Positions 1 through 12,700 of a stretch of DNA of 64,000 nucleotides are shown here, one piece after another. Position 1 is the first letter of the stretch, and every line of letters begins with the position of its first letter. Location: contig JBOFXG010000002.1 in assembly GCA_051653965.1 (NCBI GenBank), positions 1 to 64,000 of the forward strand, read 5' to 3'. A program made the translations under genes and the position numbers. The notes beneath the pieces were generated by a model. It was given only the letters and a program-made list of their open reading frames with translations. It searched no databases and had not been told where the DNA came from. Origin of the DNA: CAMREV01 sp051653965 (GTDB lineage: Bacteria > Bacillota_I > Bacilli_A > Mycoplasmatales > Mycoplasmoidaceae).

Positions 1-2512
1 TTCCACCAGGAATAGAAGGTAAACCTTTGTTTGCAGGATCATAGTATGCACCAGCTGCAATTGTTACTTTAACTGTTAATTCACCAACTAATGGTTTGTG
101 ATTAGTAACATCATATTGAATATTAGAACTAGGTGAACCTGGAATCAAATCTTGGATTTCTACAAATGATGAAGAATTTGTAGAATCAATATCCCAAACA
201 GTTAAATCAGGAGTAATTGTTGAAGTTCTAGAAACAGTTGTGCCACTTACTTGTTTTAACCCTGATACATTTGTGGTAAATGTTTTAGGTGTACCTTCTA
301 TAAGAGTACCACTATCATTATAGTATGGACTAATATCTACACTAACTGTCGCAGTACCAGTAGAATTATCAGGATTTGTAACTGATCAATTCGTAGTTGT
401 AGCTCCAGGAGGGGCTGAAATAATATCAATAAGACTTACTATATTAGTATCTGTTAAATCAGATGCTAAAAAAGATGAAATTGAATTGTTTTGGTTTATA
501 GATGTAGAAGTATCATTTCTTATATTTAAACCTTTAACTCTAAATGGTATTTTTGAAGTAAATTCATAAGTTTGTCCAACTTTTGTAAAGGTTTGATTAA
601 ATTTAAAAATACCTTGAATTGTACCTTCTCTATCATCTCTAATTGGTTCGCCATCTACTTTTAATTGCACTATATGAGTAAAACCATTTTGATAATTTAA
701 ATTATTAGTTAATCTAAAAAAATTATTACCTCCAACACCAAATGTTTCTAAATTAGCATTAGTAATTTCACTTGGAGCTTTAGTATTTGCTTGACCTCTT
801 AATCATTGTAATGAAGAAGCAGCCGATTGGAAACTTTCATGAACAAAACCACCAGTTCTAAGTATCCCAACATCAAAAAATTTTCCATCGTGTTTAAAAA
901 GTTGGTTAGTTTGACCATTAGGGAGTGATCAAACAATAATATTTTCATTATGAGGAAGTTTGATACCAATATTTTTTGGTTTTCAATTATTGTTAAAATT
1001 ATTATTAGTTATATTAGATAATTTTTTTTGTTCTAGATTTGCATTTAATGCATTACTAGTAGGAGTAGATTTAAATATAAATTCATCAATAGAATAGTTT
1101 ATTTCAGTTGGAGTAGCTTGTCTTTCATTAGAAGTTATTAGTATTTCTTCAGGTTTAAAATCATTATAAGAAATAATTGGAGGCATGGTATTTAATCCAA
1201 TAGCAGGCGAGGAAAAGAAACTACCTTCACTTAAAATGCCTCGTTCAGGTACTGAAACACGATAAAGGTTGCCAATACCACCCGTTGCAAAAATACTACT
1301 AAGATATACATAAACTCATTCGTTTACTCTTCGAACAGGAAAAGCCATTTGAACTTTATAAGTTGGTTGACCAAAAGAATCAATAATTCTAAAAAGTTGT
1401 AAATTTGGATTAATATGTTTTTGAACTTCTGACAATGTTAATAAGGTTTTTGAAACAATAACAAAATTTGAACCTGAAGTAAAGGGACCACCATTTCTAG
1501 AAGTTATAATTGATGATCTAAAAGATTCACTAGCAGCAAAATCATCTTTTAAATTTATAACTCTAAAATGATATGCTTCAAAACTAGTACCTACCGGAGG
1601 ATTATGATCAACAGTAACCATTAAAGCAATACTAGTTTGATCAGGATTTCTTTGAGTAATAAATGGCGCAAGACCAATCACAAGGTTATTATCCGAATAA
1701 TCACCAAAATTTGGCATGTTAGTTCAATTTGAATGACCAGTAAAATTTGTTCCATTTTCAAGTCATTCAATTTTATTATTATTATTTAATCTAAATCCAA
1801 AAATGTCATTTTTTAAGTCTCCTAGTCTACCAGGATAAAATGCAAGATATCTATTATTAATAGTATCATTTGTTAATGAAAAGGCACTACCATTACCATT
1901 TTCTGCAGTCATTTCAGGTAGTGGTGCATGTGTCATTTTTGGCATTTTTGCATTATCATCTTTAATTGGAGATCCATCTAATGTATCATATCTAAGAATT
2001 CAGTAATCTCTAGCAGCTAAATTTGCAGTGTTTGCAACAATTGCAAAAACTTGATTTCTTCGGATTGATGAATGATTATTATCAGAATGTAATGCAGTGA
2101 CTAAACCTGGTCGAAAACCAGCTGGAACTTTTCCTTCAAGAGATGGGTGATCAATTAAATTAGCACTTCAAGATAAAAACATATTAGGTGCAGTTCAACC
2201 AATTACAGTTGGAAAAGTTCCAATAGTATTAGTATCTCATGCTCCTAAAAAACCTTGTATATCAGCATTTGGAGAAACTACAGGGTTTGTAAAATTGTTA
2301 ATAAACAATGAAGTATAACTTTTGCCACTAAGAGCGTCTACATAACCATCTCTAGTATTTACATTTAAATTATTCAATATTTCTTCATCGTTAATATTTT
2401 CATTTTCTTTTTGTTGTTCTTCATAATTTTTATTACTAAAAATAAAATTAAGTGGCAAAATAGATACTACCGATCCTATTAAAAGTGAAGATATTATTAT
2501 TCTTTTTTTCAT
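1..2512 (-). CDS. Large surface-exposed protein, paralogue 1 (3' end beyond window)
   Basis: The reading frame runs from an ATG at 2512 off the left window edge, with several TGA codons read as Trp. The N-terminus is a signal-peptide-like or anchor segment (MKKRIIISSLLIGSVV, then a hydrophobic core) without a lipobox cysteine. The first about 550 residues match the N-terminal half of the neighbouring gene at 2649-6605 segment by segment, for example NNRYLAFYPGRLGDLKNDIF in both apart from one residue (L/V). From about position 670 down to 1 the sequence enters the repeated beta-type modules seen in the neighbour, so its missing end probably carries the same modules and a membrane anchor. AGGAGT lies just before the start and a TATAAT box at 2543-2548. 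I do not recognise the family. An adhesin or major surface antigen is an inference from architecture and duplication. Confidence 0.85.
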
Positions 2513-2542
2513 ATATTACTCCTATTCATATATTAATAATTT

Positions 2543-2548
2543 ATTATA
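2543..2548 (-). promoter_or_regulatory. Candidate -10 box (TATAAT) for surface protein 1
   Basis: TATAAT on the minus strand, 31 bases upstream of the ATG at 2512. AGGAGT sits between box and start. No convincing -35 box is visible, which is usual in mollicutes. The 136-base spacer between the two surface genes holds no ORF and no clear terminator. Confidence 0.5.
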
Positions 2549-2648
2549 ATATAATTTTAATATTATTTAAAATTAAGTCTAGATAAAAAAGATAGATTGA
2601 TTTCCACTTTTTTAATTAATTTATAAAATTTTTTATCATTAAAAGTTT

Positions 2649-5600
2649 TTATTTTTTTAAAGGAGGAGTTGTTCTAGATATAGGGGGGATAGGTCTAGTA
2701 ACACTTGCCCCAGATGATTTAGAAACGCCTGAATTTATTGGAGGAGCAGAACTAGAACTTGTTGGTGTTTTTTTAGCATTTAATAATTTTTTATTTTTTA
2801 TATTATTGAATATTAATATTCCAACAACAACTAAAATTATCAAACCAATACCTCCACCAATTGCACCAGCAATTATTGGAATAAGGTTATCATTAATTGG
2901 GACTATTTCAAAACCATCAAATTTAAAAGTGATTTCAACTTCTTTAGTATCAAAGATGCCTTCTTGATTAATTGAACCTCCAATAATTATTGCTTTAAAG
3001 GTTGCAGAACCTTCTGCATCATCATAACTTATTTTTTCAACTGAACTAATTCTAGTTCCAGTAACAATATCTCCTTCATTTTTATTTTCAACTATGTATC
3101 CTCTAAACTTAGCATAAGTATTAAAGTTGTCTACATTTAAATTAAATTCAGATGCTTTTTTATCTTTAAAGTCACCAATTTGTTCAATACTTGTAACACT
3201 TCCTTTATCAAAACCAGAAATATTCATAATTCTAGGTTCTGATTCTTCTATAAATGAAAAGTCTTCAATAGCATTTAATAATTTATATTCAAATGAAATA
3301 GTTCCAGTAATATTGTTTGTTTTAAAACTATCAGGTGTAATTCTAATTGATGTTGGTTTGTCATCTATTGGAGAAAAATTAATAATCTCATAGTATTCAT
3401 TAATATTAACCTGACTAATAAATTGCGGTAGCATATCAATTCTTCCTGGTAATGCTCTAACTGTTGTTTTACCTTGAATAGTTTTTAAACCATTTATTTG
3501 AAATGTAAATGTTTCTTCCTGATTTATTACATCTCCTGAAGTATTAGTATATTTTGGCAAAGTAACTGATATATTTTGAAATCCAGTATTTGGCTGACCA
3601 GTATTTTTTTGATTCTTAAAATCATATTTTATATTAGTAACTTCAGCTGGTACATTTACTAAAATAATAAATTGTTCAATATTAGTTTCATTTATTTCAA
3701 AAGGAAATGTATTTTCTAATAAACTTCTATTTCCTATTTGTAAAATCCTAGTATCAATAGGAGCTCTACCAGCTTCAAAACCTTCTATTTTAATTCCTGT
3801 TCTTTTCATACCAGAGACAATGCTACCACTAGTATCATATTCTTCTTTAAATTTAAGATCAAAAGTTACTGATCCGCCATATTGAGGCAAACCGATATCA
3901 GCATCTTGACTACGTGTAATATTTGTAATTTCTGGTAACTCTGATCCAGGAACTGGATTTTCAATATTAATATAGTTAATTATATTAGTTTCATTAATAA
4001 ATTTTGGGAATATACCAGGAAATGGTCCAGTTTTTGGTTGTACTATAGTACCAGTATCTGAAATTGGCTTAAATCCCATTATTATGAAAGATTCTTCCAT
4101 TGGTTTACCTCCAATAATAGAAGGTAAACCTTTGTTTGTGGGATCATAGTATGATCCTCCTGCAATTGAAACATTAATTGTTAATTCACCAACTAATGGT
4201 TTTATATCACTAATTAAATATAGAACAGAATCACTAGGAGATCCTGGAATTAAATCTTTTATTTCAACATACTTACTAGTTTCTTCTATAGTGTCAACAT
4301 CCCAAACAGTTAAATCTGGAGTAGTTAATGAACTTCTAATAATAGATGTACCACTTATTTGTCTTAAACCTGATAGATTTGATGTGAATGTTTTAACATC
4401 ACGAACTAGAGTACCATCATCACCAAAGTATGGATTAATATCTACACTAACTATTGCAGTACCAGCAGCATTGTTTTGATCTGTAATAGTTCAATTATCT
4501 ACTACTGTTTCTTGTCCACCTTCATCTGAAGTTGGCAATCCAATAATATCAATAAATTCTGGTATATTTGTAGGTGTTAATTCAGATGGTAATTTATTTA
4601 AAATTAAATTATTTGGTTTTATTTCTGTAGGAGCAGCTTTTTGAAGTAGTCCTGTAATTTCAAAAGGAATTTTTGAATTAAAAGAATACGTTCTACCATT
4701 TACTAAAAATCCTTGAGATATATCTAATATACCTTTAATTTTACCATTTCTATCATCTCTAATTGTTTCACCACTTAGTTTCAATTCCGTAGTAGGAATA
4801 ACTTGGTAAGTTAAAGTATTATTCATTTTAAAGAAAACATTTCCATCTACACCAAATGTTGTTAAATCAGCATCAGTAATCATACTTGGTGTTTTAGATA
4901 ATCAACCTAATCTAGTAGCTGCAGATTGAAAATCTTCGTGTCCAATACCACCAATATTTCCTTCAAATATCTGTTTAATACCCGAATCATCAATAAATGC
5001 AGAAGTTTGTCCATTTGGAAGAGATCAAATATACATTCCAGAACTAACAGAAGAACTCTTTAATTCAATTGCAATATTTTTTGCCTTTCAATTATTTACA
5101 TTGTTTGATTGAGTTTCCTTAAAAAGTTCATCTTTTCTTGGAGTTCATAAAACTCTTGGAGGAAATGGAAGAAAAGTAAAATTATTAGCAACAAATAATG
5201 ATTCATTTGTATTGTTTTCTTGAGTAGTTATGATTACATCAATTTCATCTTTAATAATATGAATATTTGGAGGCATGGGATTTGCACCAATAGCAGGTGA
5301 TGCAAAGAAACTACCTTGACCAATACTTACTTTTATAGAATTAGACATTTCTCAATTATTTTGTCAACCCTCTTTAACACGTATAGCAGAAAGATACATA
5401 AAAATTCATTCATTATTTCTTAAAACTGGAACTATCATTTGTAACTTTCCAAATGCTCTACCATCAGATGTAATAAAATCTAAAATACTAATATGAGGGT
5501 TAATGTTTCTCTGAATTGATGATAATGATAATAAATTTTTTGGAACTAAAATAGTATTACCAGAAGTATTAAAAATACCATCTAATGCTCCAGTTAATGG

Positions 5601-6605
5601 AACTGAAGAAATACCTTGTATATTAGAGAAATCCTTTTTTAGATCTAAAGCTCTAAAGTGATAATTATTTGGACCTGAAATATCAATAGATTCGTTAGCA
5701 ATAATTAAATTAATACTATTATCACCAAAAATTGATCTCCTTTCAAAATGTGAAAGTCCAATAACTATATTTGAATCATTGAAATCATATTTTGCTGTAG
5801 GACTATCAGATGTTGATCAATTATTATGACCAGCAAAATTTGTTCCATTTTCAAGTCATTCAATTTTATTATCATTATTTAATTGAAATCCAAATATATC
5901 ATTTTTTAAATCTCCTAGTCTACCAGGATAAAATGCTACATATCTATTATTAAATGTATCATTTGTTAATGCAAAGGCACTACCATTACCATTATCTACA
6001 CTCATTTTAGGTATTGGTGAATTTTTCATTATTGGCATTTTTGCATTAGTATCAATAATTGGACTTCCATCTATAGCATTATATCTAAGAAGTCAATATT
6101 CTCTAGCATCTAAATTTGTTGTATTTGCAACAACTGCAAAAATTTGATTCCTTTTAATTGTTGATTGTTCATTATCAGAATATAGTGCAGTAACTAAACC
6201 TGGAGAAAATCCATTTGGTACTTGCCCCTTAAGAGAAGGGTGATCATTTAAAAAAACACTTCAAGTTTGAAATAGATTAGGTGTAGTTCAACCAATTGCA
6301 GTTGGAAATTTACCAACAGTGCCTGTATCTCAAGCACCTAGTACACCTGGAATAGAATTATTTGGTGAGACTACAGGATTTGTAAAATTGTTAACAAATG
6401 CTGTTGTATAATTTTTGTCATAAAAAACATTTGTATTTGTTTTAACATTTTTAGTTGAAATGCTTGAAGTTACATTTGTTTCTTCAACATTTTCGGGTGT
6501 TGCTTTTTCAGCATAATAATTTTTATTATCATGAATAAAACTTAGTGGCAAAATAGAAACTGTCGATCCTATTAGCAATGATGAAATTATTATTTTCTTT
6601 TTCAT
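2649..6605 (-). CDS. Large surface-exposed protein, paralogue 2, with C-terminal membrane anchor
   Basis: One continuous protein of 1318 residues once TGA is read as Trp. Order seen: N-terminal hydrophobic signal/anchor (residues about 4-22, no lipobox Cys); a region of about 550 residues shared with paralogue 1; then about six divergent modules of 90-100 residues (roughly 680-1240). The modules often share an N-x-x-N-I-x-x-[FY] start and an I-x-G-[FL] end. A single strong transmembrane helix follows at about 1242-1266 (IIAGAIGGGIGLIILVVVGI). The cytoplasmic tail of about 50 residues is rich in Lys, Ser and Pro and ends TTPPLKK. Exported chain plus a proline-rich inner tail recalls mollicute cytadhesins, but that is analogy only; I do not recognise the family. 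Start supported by AAGGAGT and by alignment with paralogue 1. Confidence 0.9.
2661..4025 (-). repeat. Repeated extracellular modules and anchor of surface protein 2
   Basis: Within the protein, module starts can be placed near genomic positions 4025 (FPGIFPKFINETN), 3723 (LENTFPFEINETN), 3434 (LPQFISQVNINEY) and 3168 (ASEFNLNVDNFN). Two more divergent copies lie upstream, between about 4620 and 4030. Each has alternating hydrophobic/polar stretches typical of beta-sandwich repeats. The TM helix and proline-rich tail follow at about 2880-2650. Module limits are read by eye. Confidence 0.5.
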
Positions 6606-6641
6606 AATATATTACTCCTTGTTTTTAATTATTACTACTTA

Positions 6642-6647
6642 ATTATA
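6642..6647 (-). promoter_or_regulatory. Candidate -10 box (TATAAT) for surface protein 2
   Basis: TATAAT on the minus strand 37 bases before the ATG at 6605, with AAGGAGT as ribosome binding site. The spacer to ligA (6606-6839) holds this promoter and the ligA promoter and otherwise nothing I can name. Confidence 0.55.
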
Positions 6648-6802
6648 AGTCATATAGAAAAATATTTAATAAATTTAGTCCATTGCTTTTTTATTATCGT
6701 GAATATAATTTATTATTTTGTGCAATTTATAAGATTAAAATTTTTATAAAAAATAATAAATTTTTTAATTAGATTTTAATAAAAAATAGTGCATTAATAA
6801 AA

Positions 6803-6808
6803 TATAAT
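6803..6808 (+). promoter_or_regulatory. Candidate -10 box (TATAAT) for ligA
   Basis: TATAAT followed by ATAAGC, 32 bases upstream of the ligA ATG at 6840. No clear Shine-Dalgarno sequence precedes the start, so translation may depend little on one. Confidence 0.5.
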
Positions 6809-6839
6809 ATAAGCATTATTTATATTTTGGATTTAACAT

Positions 6840-8831
6840 ATGGACATTAAAAAAAGGGTTGATCACTTAATTGAAAAACTTAAAAAATGAGAATATGAAT
6901 ATTATGCATTAGAAGCACCAACTGTATCAGATCATGAGTATGATTTTACTTTAAAAGAACTAATCAATATTGAAAATGAAAATCCACAATTGAAAAAAAT
7001 TGATTCTCCAACTTGAAGAGTTGGAGGTTTTGTTAGTGATAAATTTCAAAAAGTAGTCCATAAAATACCAATGCTTTCTTTATCAAATGCTTTTTCAGAA
7101 GAAGATATTGTAAAATTTGACAATGATGTTAAAAAAGAACTAAGTGAAAGTGTGTCTTTTACATATTCTTTAGAACCAAAAATAGATGGTTTAAGTATTG
7201 CTTTAATTTATAAAAATGGTTTTTTTCAAAAAGCATTAACTAGAGGTGATGGGATTGTTGGTGAAGACGTAACTGAGAATGTTAGAACAATAAAATACAT
7301 TCCATTATCAATTCCATTTAAAGATGAAATTGAAATTAGAGGAGAAATATTTTTCGATAAAAAAAGTATGTTACAAATTAATGAAATTTCTGAAAAAAAA
7401 TTTGTTAATGCTAGAAATGCTGCATCTGGAACTATTAGAAATTTAGATTCATCAATTGTTGCTAAGAGAAAATTAAATGCAATTATGTATAGCATTCCTG
7501 AAGCTATTGAAAATGGCTTAGTAAAACAAAGTGATGTTTTACAATTATTAAAAAATAATTTTTTTAATGTTTCAAAATATAACAAGATTTGTAAAAATGT
7601 AAGCGAATTAATTAAAGAAATAAAATGATTTAATGAAAATAGGGAGTCAATTCCATTTGAAATTGATGGAATTGTAATAAAAATTAATGAAATTAATTTA
7701 TATGAAGATATTGGATATACATCAAAATTCCCTAAATGAGCAACAGCATATAAATTTCCTCCAAAAATAGTTTCTTCAAGATTAATAGCTATAAAAACAA
7801 CTGTTGGAAGAACAGGGAGAATAAATTATATTGCTCAAATAGAAAAAGTAAAAATTGATGGTGTAGTAATTCAAAACGCAACATTACATAACTTTGAATA
7901 CATTAATGAAAAAGACATTAGAATAAATGATTATGTTGAAATTTATCGTGCTGGTGAAGTGATTCCAAAAATAATTGGACCAATTATATCTAAAAGAACA
8001 AGTAAATGTCAAAAATTTATTGAACCTAAAACATGTCCTTCTTGTAATTCAATTTTAGAAAAGATTGAAAATGAAGTTGATTTGTATTGCAATAATAAAA
8101 AATGTGAAAGAAAAATAATAGAATCTATAGCTCATTTTGTTTCAAGAAATTCAATGAATATTGATGGTTTTTCAATAAAGATTATTGAAAAATTATATTC
8201 TAAAAAAATTATTAAAAGTTTTCTTGATTTATACGAATTCCAAAATAAAAAGGAAGAAATTTTTAATGCTAATTTATTAATAAAAGAAAAATCATTTAAT
8301 AATCTATTAGATCAAATTAATAAGTCAAGAAGTAATTCCTTAGAAAGATTAATCTTTGGCTTAGGAATTAGACATGTTGGAGAAGTTGCATCAAAAGCAA
8401 TTGCAAAAAAATATCTTTCATTGTCAAATTTAAAAAATGTTAGTGTTGAAAACCTTCTAGAAATAAGTGATATAGGTTATAAAATGGCAAATGCTATTTA
8501 TATTTATTTTAATGATCCTGATAATTCAATAATAGTTAATAAATTAATTGATATGAAAATTGCAAATGAATATTTTTCAAGATGATCTGGTAATGAAATT
8601 TCTAGTGAAAATGAGATATATAGAAATAAAAAAATGGTAATTACTGGAAGTTTTTCAATATCAAGAAGTGAAATTAAACCATTGCTTGAAGAAATGTATG
8701 GAGCAAAGATATCATCAAAGGTGGGTCCATCTGTGGATTTTTTATTAATTGGTAATAACCCAACAATTAAGAAAATTGAAGAAGCAAAAAAATATAATAT
8801 TAAAATTATTGATAAAGAGTTTTGAAAATAA
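6840..8831 (+). CDS. ligA: NAD-dependent DNA ligase LigA
   Basis: 663 residues, the normal LigA length. It seals nicks during replication and repair using NAD+ as adenylate donor. The adenylation motif EPKIDGLSIAL has the AMP-accepting Lys at residue 114. The RGE motif (EIRGEIFF), an OB-fold region (YRAGEVIPKI), a four-cysteine zinc site (CPSC...CNNKKC), a helix-hairpin-helix region (FGLGIRHVGEVAS) and a C-terminal BRCT domain beginning near KKMVITGSFS follow in the standard order. Five or more TGA codons are read as Trp (e.g. 6888, 7626, 8583). The gene is monocistronic and converges on rpsI, sharing a terminator. Its NAD need links it to pncB, nadD and nadE elsewhere in this window. Confidence 0.97.
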
Positions 8832-8835
8832 AAAA

Positions 8836-8865
8836 AAAAAGATAATCAATTTTGATTATCTTTTT
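8836..8865. terminator. Bidirectional intrinsic terminator between ligA and rpsI
   Basis: A near-perfect inverted repeat, AAAAAGATAATCAA pairing with TTGATTATCTTTTT, gives a hairpin with A-run and T-run flanks usable from both strands. It lies five bases after the ligA stop and overlaps the rpsI stop and last two codons. Confidence 0.8.
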
Positions 8866-9254
8866 GTAAATTGTGGACTTCTTCTAGCTCCGTATTTTCC
8901 AATTTTCTTTCTTTCTTTTTGTCTAGCATCTCTAGTTAAAATTTTATTCATTTTAAGAACTTTTTTAAACTCTGCATTAGATTCTACTAAAGCTCTTGCA
9001 ATACCTAATCTAATAGCTCCAGCTTGACCTGTAAAACCGCCGCCTTCAACTTTAACAAATATATCAAAATTCTTTTGTGTATTTGTTAATTCAAGAGGTG
9101 TTTTCATATCTTGTATAACAAAAGAATTAGGAAAATATTGTTCTGGAGTGTAATTACTATTGATAGTAATTTTTCCGTTACCAGGAACAATTCTTACTCT
9201 TGCAATAGAAGATTTTCTTCTACCTAATCCTTTAAAATCAAAATTTTCTTGCAT
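8856..9254 (-). CDS. rpsI: 30S ribosomal protein S9
   Basis: 132 residues. The N-terminal GLGRRKSSIARVRIVPG and the C-terminal ARRSPQFTKR are the hallmarks of S9, whose basic tail reaches the P-site tRNA. The central FVKVEGGGFTGQAGAIRLGI is also typical. The gene follows rplM after 16 bases, the standard bacterial L13-S9 pair. The end overlaps the terminator shared with ligA. Confidence 0.97.
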   Translation of the reverse strand: MQENFDFKGLGRRKSSIARVRIVPGNGKITINSNYTPEQYFPNSFVIQDMKTPLELTNTQKNFDIFVKVEGGGFTGQAGAIRLGIARALVESNAEFKKVLKMNKILTRDARQKERKKIGKYGARRSPQFTKR

Positions 9255-9270
9255 AATTTAATAAATCTCC

Positions 9271-9714
9271 TTAATATGTAATCTTATATTCAATTGGTTT
9301 TTGTGCTTGGTGATTATGAGCATCATTTTTGTATAAATGAAGTTTTGTAATTATTTGATTTGATAATTTGTTTTTAGGTAACATGTTTTTAATGGCATTT
9401 CTAACTAATTCATCAGAATATTTTTCTTTCATAGTTTTTAATGATCTAACTCTTAAACCGCCAATATAACCAGAATGGTTATATTTATTTTCATTTTCAA
9501 GTTTGTTACCTGAAAGTTTTATCTTTTCTGTATTAATAATTATTACATAATCTCCACAATCAACATTAGGTGTAAAAGAAGTTTTATTTTTTCCACGAAG
9601 CAAATTAGCTACATTAGTAGATAGTCTTCCAAGTATTAAATCAGTTGCATCTATAATGTATCATTTTTTATTTTCCATAGCTTGTTCTTTTTTAAGCATT
9701 GTAGTTTTTTGCAT
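9271..9714 (-). CDS. rplM: 50S ribosomal protein L13
   Basis: 147 residues from the ATG at 9714, with one in-frame TGA (KKWYIIDATD). Conserved L13 features are WYIIDATDLILGRLST near the N-terminus, LRGKNKTSFTPNVDCGDYVI, the Y-x-x-H-S-G-Y segment (NKYNHSGYIGG) and NMLPKNKL. The start is the first of three closely spaced Met codons and has AGAAGGA upstream. It binds 23S rRNA early in 50S assembly. First gene of rplM-rpsI. Confidence 0.95.
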
Positions 9715-9738
9715 AATTATTCCTTCTATAACTTACTA

Positions 9739-9744
9739 ATTATA
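9739..9744 (-). promoter_or_regulatory. Candidate -10 box (TATAAT) for rplM-rpsI
   Basis: TATATAAT on the minus strand 25 bases before the L13 start. The spacer back to rpoC (9745-9785) contains two direct copies of TTTATTAAAAAATAAA, each self-complementary; these may act as weak rpoC terminators, but the stems are only six A/T pairs. Confidence 0.5.
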
Positions 9745-9785
9745 TATAAATTTATTAAAAAATAAACTATTTATTAAAAAATAAA

Positions 9786-12700
9786 TTAATATTCGTATTT
9801 GTACATTTCATCACCTAATTTGATGATTTCTTCTATTTCTTGTTTACCAGTTCCACAAGGAATTAGGTTTCCAAAAATAACATTTTCTTTTAGACCATTA
9901 AGATTGTCAATTTGTCCTTTAACTGAAGCATCAGTCAAGATTTTTTTAGTATCTTGGAATGAAGCAGCAGACAAGAATGAATCACTTTTTGATGGAGCTT
10001 CATCAAGACCAAAGATTAGATTAACACCAGTTGCTAATTGTTTAGAACTAGTTGCTAATATTTTTTCATTTTCTTCTCTAAATTTATTTATATCAACAAC
10101 TTGTCCAATAAAGAATTGTGTATCTCCAGGATTAAATACTTGAATTTTATTTGTTAATTGTCTGATAATTACTTCAATATATTTATCAGAAATTTCAATA
10201 CCTTGTAATCTATAAACTTTTTGAACTTCTTTTAAAATATATTTTCTTACTGCATCAATACCAGCAACTTTTAATAGCTTTTTAATTTCAATAGATCCAT
10301 CAGAGATTTTTTCTCCAACTTTAACTTCTGAACCTTTTTTAACTCTTAAAGGAACATTTATTCCTACAGCATATTTAATTGTGTTGTAATCATTTATAAT
10401 AGTAACAATTTTTTCTTCTTCTTTGCTTTCTATTTTTTCAACAACACCATTAATTTCAGAGATTACAGCTCTTTCTCATTCTTTTGGAGGGATAACATCA
10501 AATAATTGTTTCAATCTTTCAAAACCTTGTGCAATATTTGAACTACCAGAAACCCCACCAGTATGGAATGTTCTCATGGTTAATTGAGTTCCAGGTTCTC
10601 CAATTGATTGAGCTGCAATTACACCAATTGCAGCATTTTTTTCTATTAATTTATTTGTAGTTAAATCTGTTCCAAAACATTTTTGACAAACACCATAAAT
10701 AAGTTTACATTTAAGAACTGATCTTAATTCAACTTCTTTTATACCAGCATTAACAATTTCTTTAGCAATTTCAGAATGAATTTGTTCTCCACCAGCTAAA
10801 ATAACTTTTTTAGTTTTTGGATGAACTAAATCATTAATTAAGAATCTATTTGTAATTCTTTCTTCAAGTGATTCAATTGTAACTCCTTGTTTTGTATCAA
10901 CAATTGCCTTTACAACAATTCCTCTTGTAGTGTTACAATCTTCTCCATTAACGATAACATCTTGAGTAGCATCAACTAATTTTCTAGTCATATAACCAGA
11001 TTTTGATGTTTTCATAGCTGTATCTGTCATACCCTTACGAGCACCATAAGATGAGTTGAAATATTCACTAATTGTTAAACCCTCAATGAATGAGTGTTTA
11101 ATTGGAATTTCAATTGTATCTTTAATTACTTTTGATTTTTGTTTTTGGTCATAGTTATATGACTTACTCATTAACCCTCTCATACCTGACATCTGCGTAA
11201 AGTTTGAGATATTACCTCTTGCTCCAGACTCAGCCATAATAACGATTGAGTTATTTTTGTATTCATCTTTTTTAATTAAATCTTGAATATCTTTAGAAAC
11301 TTTTTGAGTAACTTCTGTTCAAGTAGAAACAACTCTTTGATATCTTTCATCATCAGTTAATAAACCTTTTTGGAATTGAGCTTTATAAATATCTATTTTT
11401 TTATCAACTTCATCAAAGTATTTTTCTTTTTGAATATAAGTTGGAACATCAAAAGCAGAAATTGTAGTTGCTGATTTAGTTGAATATTCAAAACCAATAT
11501 CTTTGATTTTATCCATAATCATAGGAATCATATGTAGTGGGTATTTTTTATGTAATAAATTAATTAAATTGGAAACTGCTTTTTTATCAAAAGCTTTGTA
11601 AGGGACTCTATTTTTAATAAAGTCTCTTGGATCAGATCCACTTACAACAATGTCATCTCTAGTGTCTAAAGTATCAGAATTATTAACATAAGGCATATCA
11701 CTTGGTAATAAGTCATTAAAAATAACTTTACCAACAGTTGTAATTAAAATTCCCTCTTTGTCAAATTTCTTTTTATCGAAACATTTAGTTGAAATACCAA
11801 TGATTGAATGAGCATGAACTTTATTTAATTGATAAACTTTTTTAAGTTCATCAACTGAGCTAAAAATTGTACCTTCTCCAATTTTTCCTTTTGTTTCCAT
11901 AGTTAAGTAGTAATTACCTAAAACCATATCTTGAGTTGGGGTAATAATTGGTTTACCATCTTTTGGGCCAAGAATATGTCAAGATGCTAATAAAATAGAT
12001 CTAGCTTCTGCAACAGCTTCATCAGATAATGGAACGTGAACAGCCATTTGGTCTCCATCAAAGTCAGCATTAAATGCTGTTGTTACTAATGGATGTAATC
12101 TAATAGCTTTACCATCTATTAATTTAGGTTCAAAAGCTTGAATTCCTAGTCTATGTAGAGTTGGTGCTCTATTTAATAAAACCGGTCTTTCTTTAATTAC
12201 TTTATCAATAATTGGTCAAATAATATCATGTTGTTTTAAAAGCATTTTTTCAGCAATTTTAATATTTAATGCATAAGGATCTTTAATTAATCCATCATCA
12301 TCATTATGCTTTTTAATTAACTCATGCAAAATGAATGGTTTAAATAATTTTAAAATCATTTGAGCTGGAATACCAACTTGATAAATTTTTAATTCAGGTC
12401 CAATAACAATAACTGATCTACCAGAATAATCAACTCTTTTACCAAGTAGATTTTGTCTAAATAAACCTTGCTTACCTTTTAAGTGATCAGAAAGTGATTT
12501 TAATGGTCTTTTATCTTTTGCTAATGCTGGCTTCTTTTTAGAAGAATTATCAAAAAGAGCATCAACAGCTTCTTGAAGCATTCTTTTTTCATTATTTAAA
12601 ATAATTGATGGAGCATTTAATTCAATTACTCTCTTTAATCTTTCATTTCTAATAATAATTTTTCTATAAAAAGTATTGATATCACTTGTAGTGAATTTAC

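Noticed and set aside
3127..3393. Plus-strand ORFs opposite the surface proteins, rpoB, smc and atp genes
   Set aside because: They are shadows of well-supported minus-strand genes, with no own ribosome sites and no recognisable domains.
9745..9785. Strong terminator between rpoC and rplM
   Set aside because: Two TTTATTAAAAAATAAA copies are self-complementary, but the stems are only six A/T pairs; read-through into rplM-rpsI cannot be excluded.
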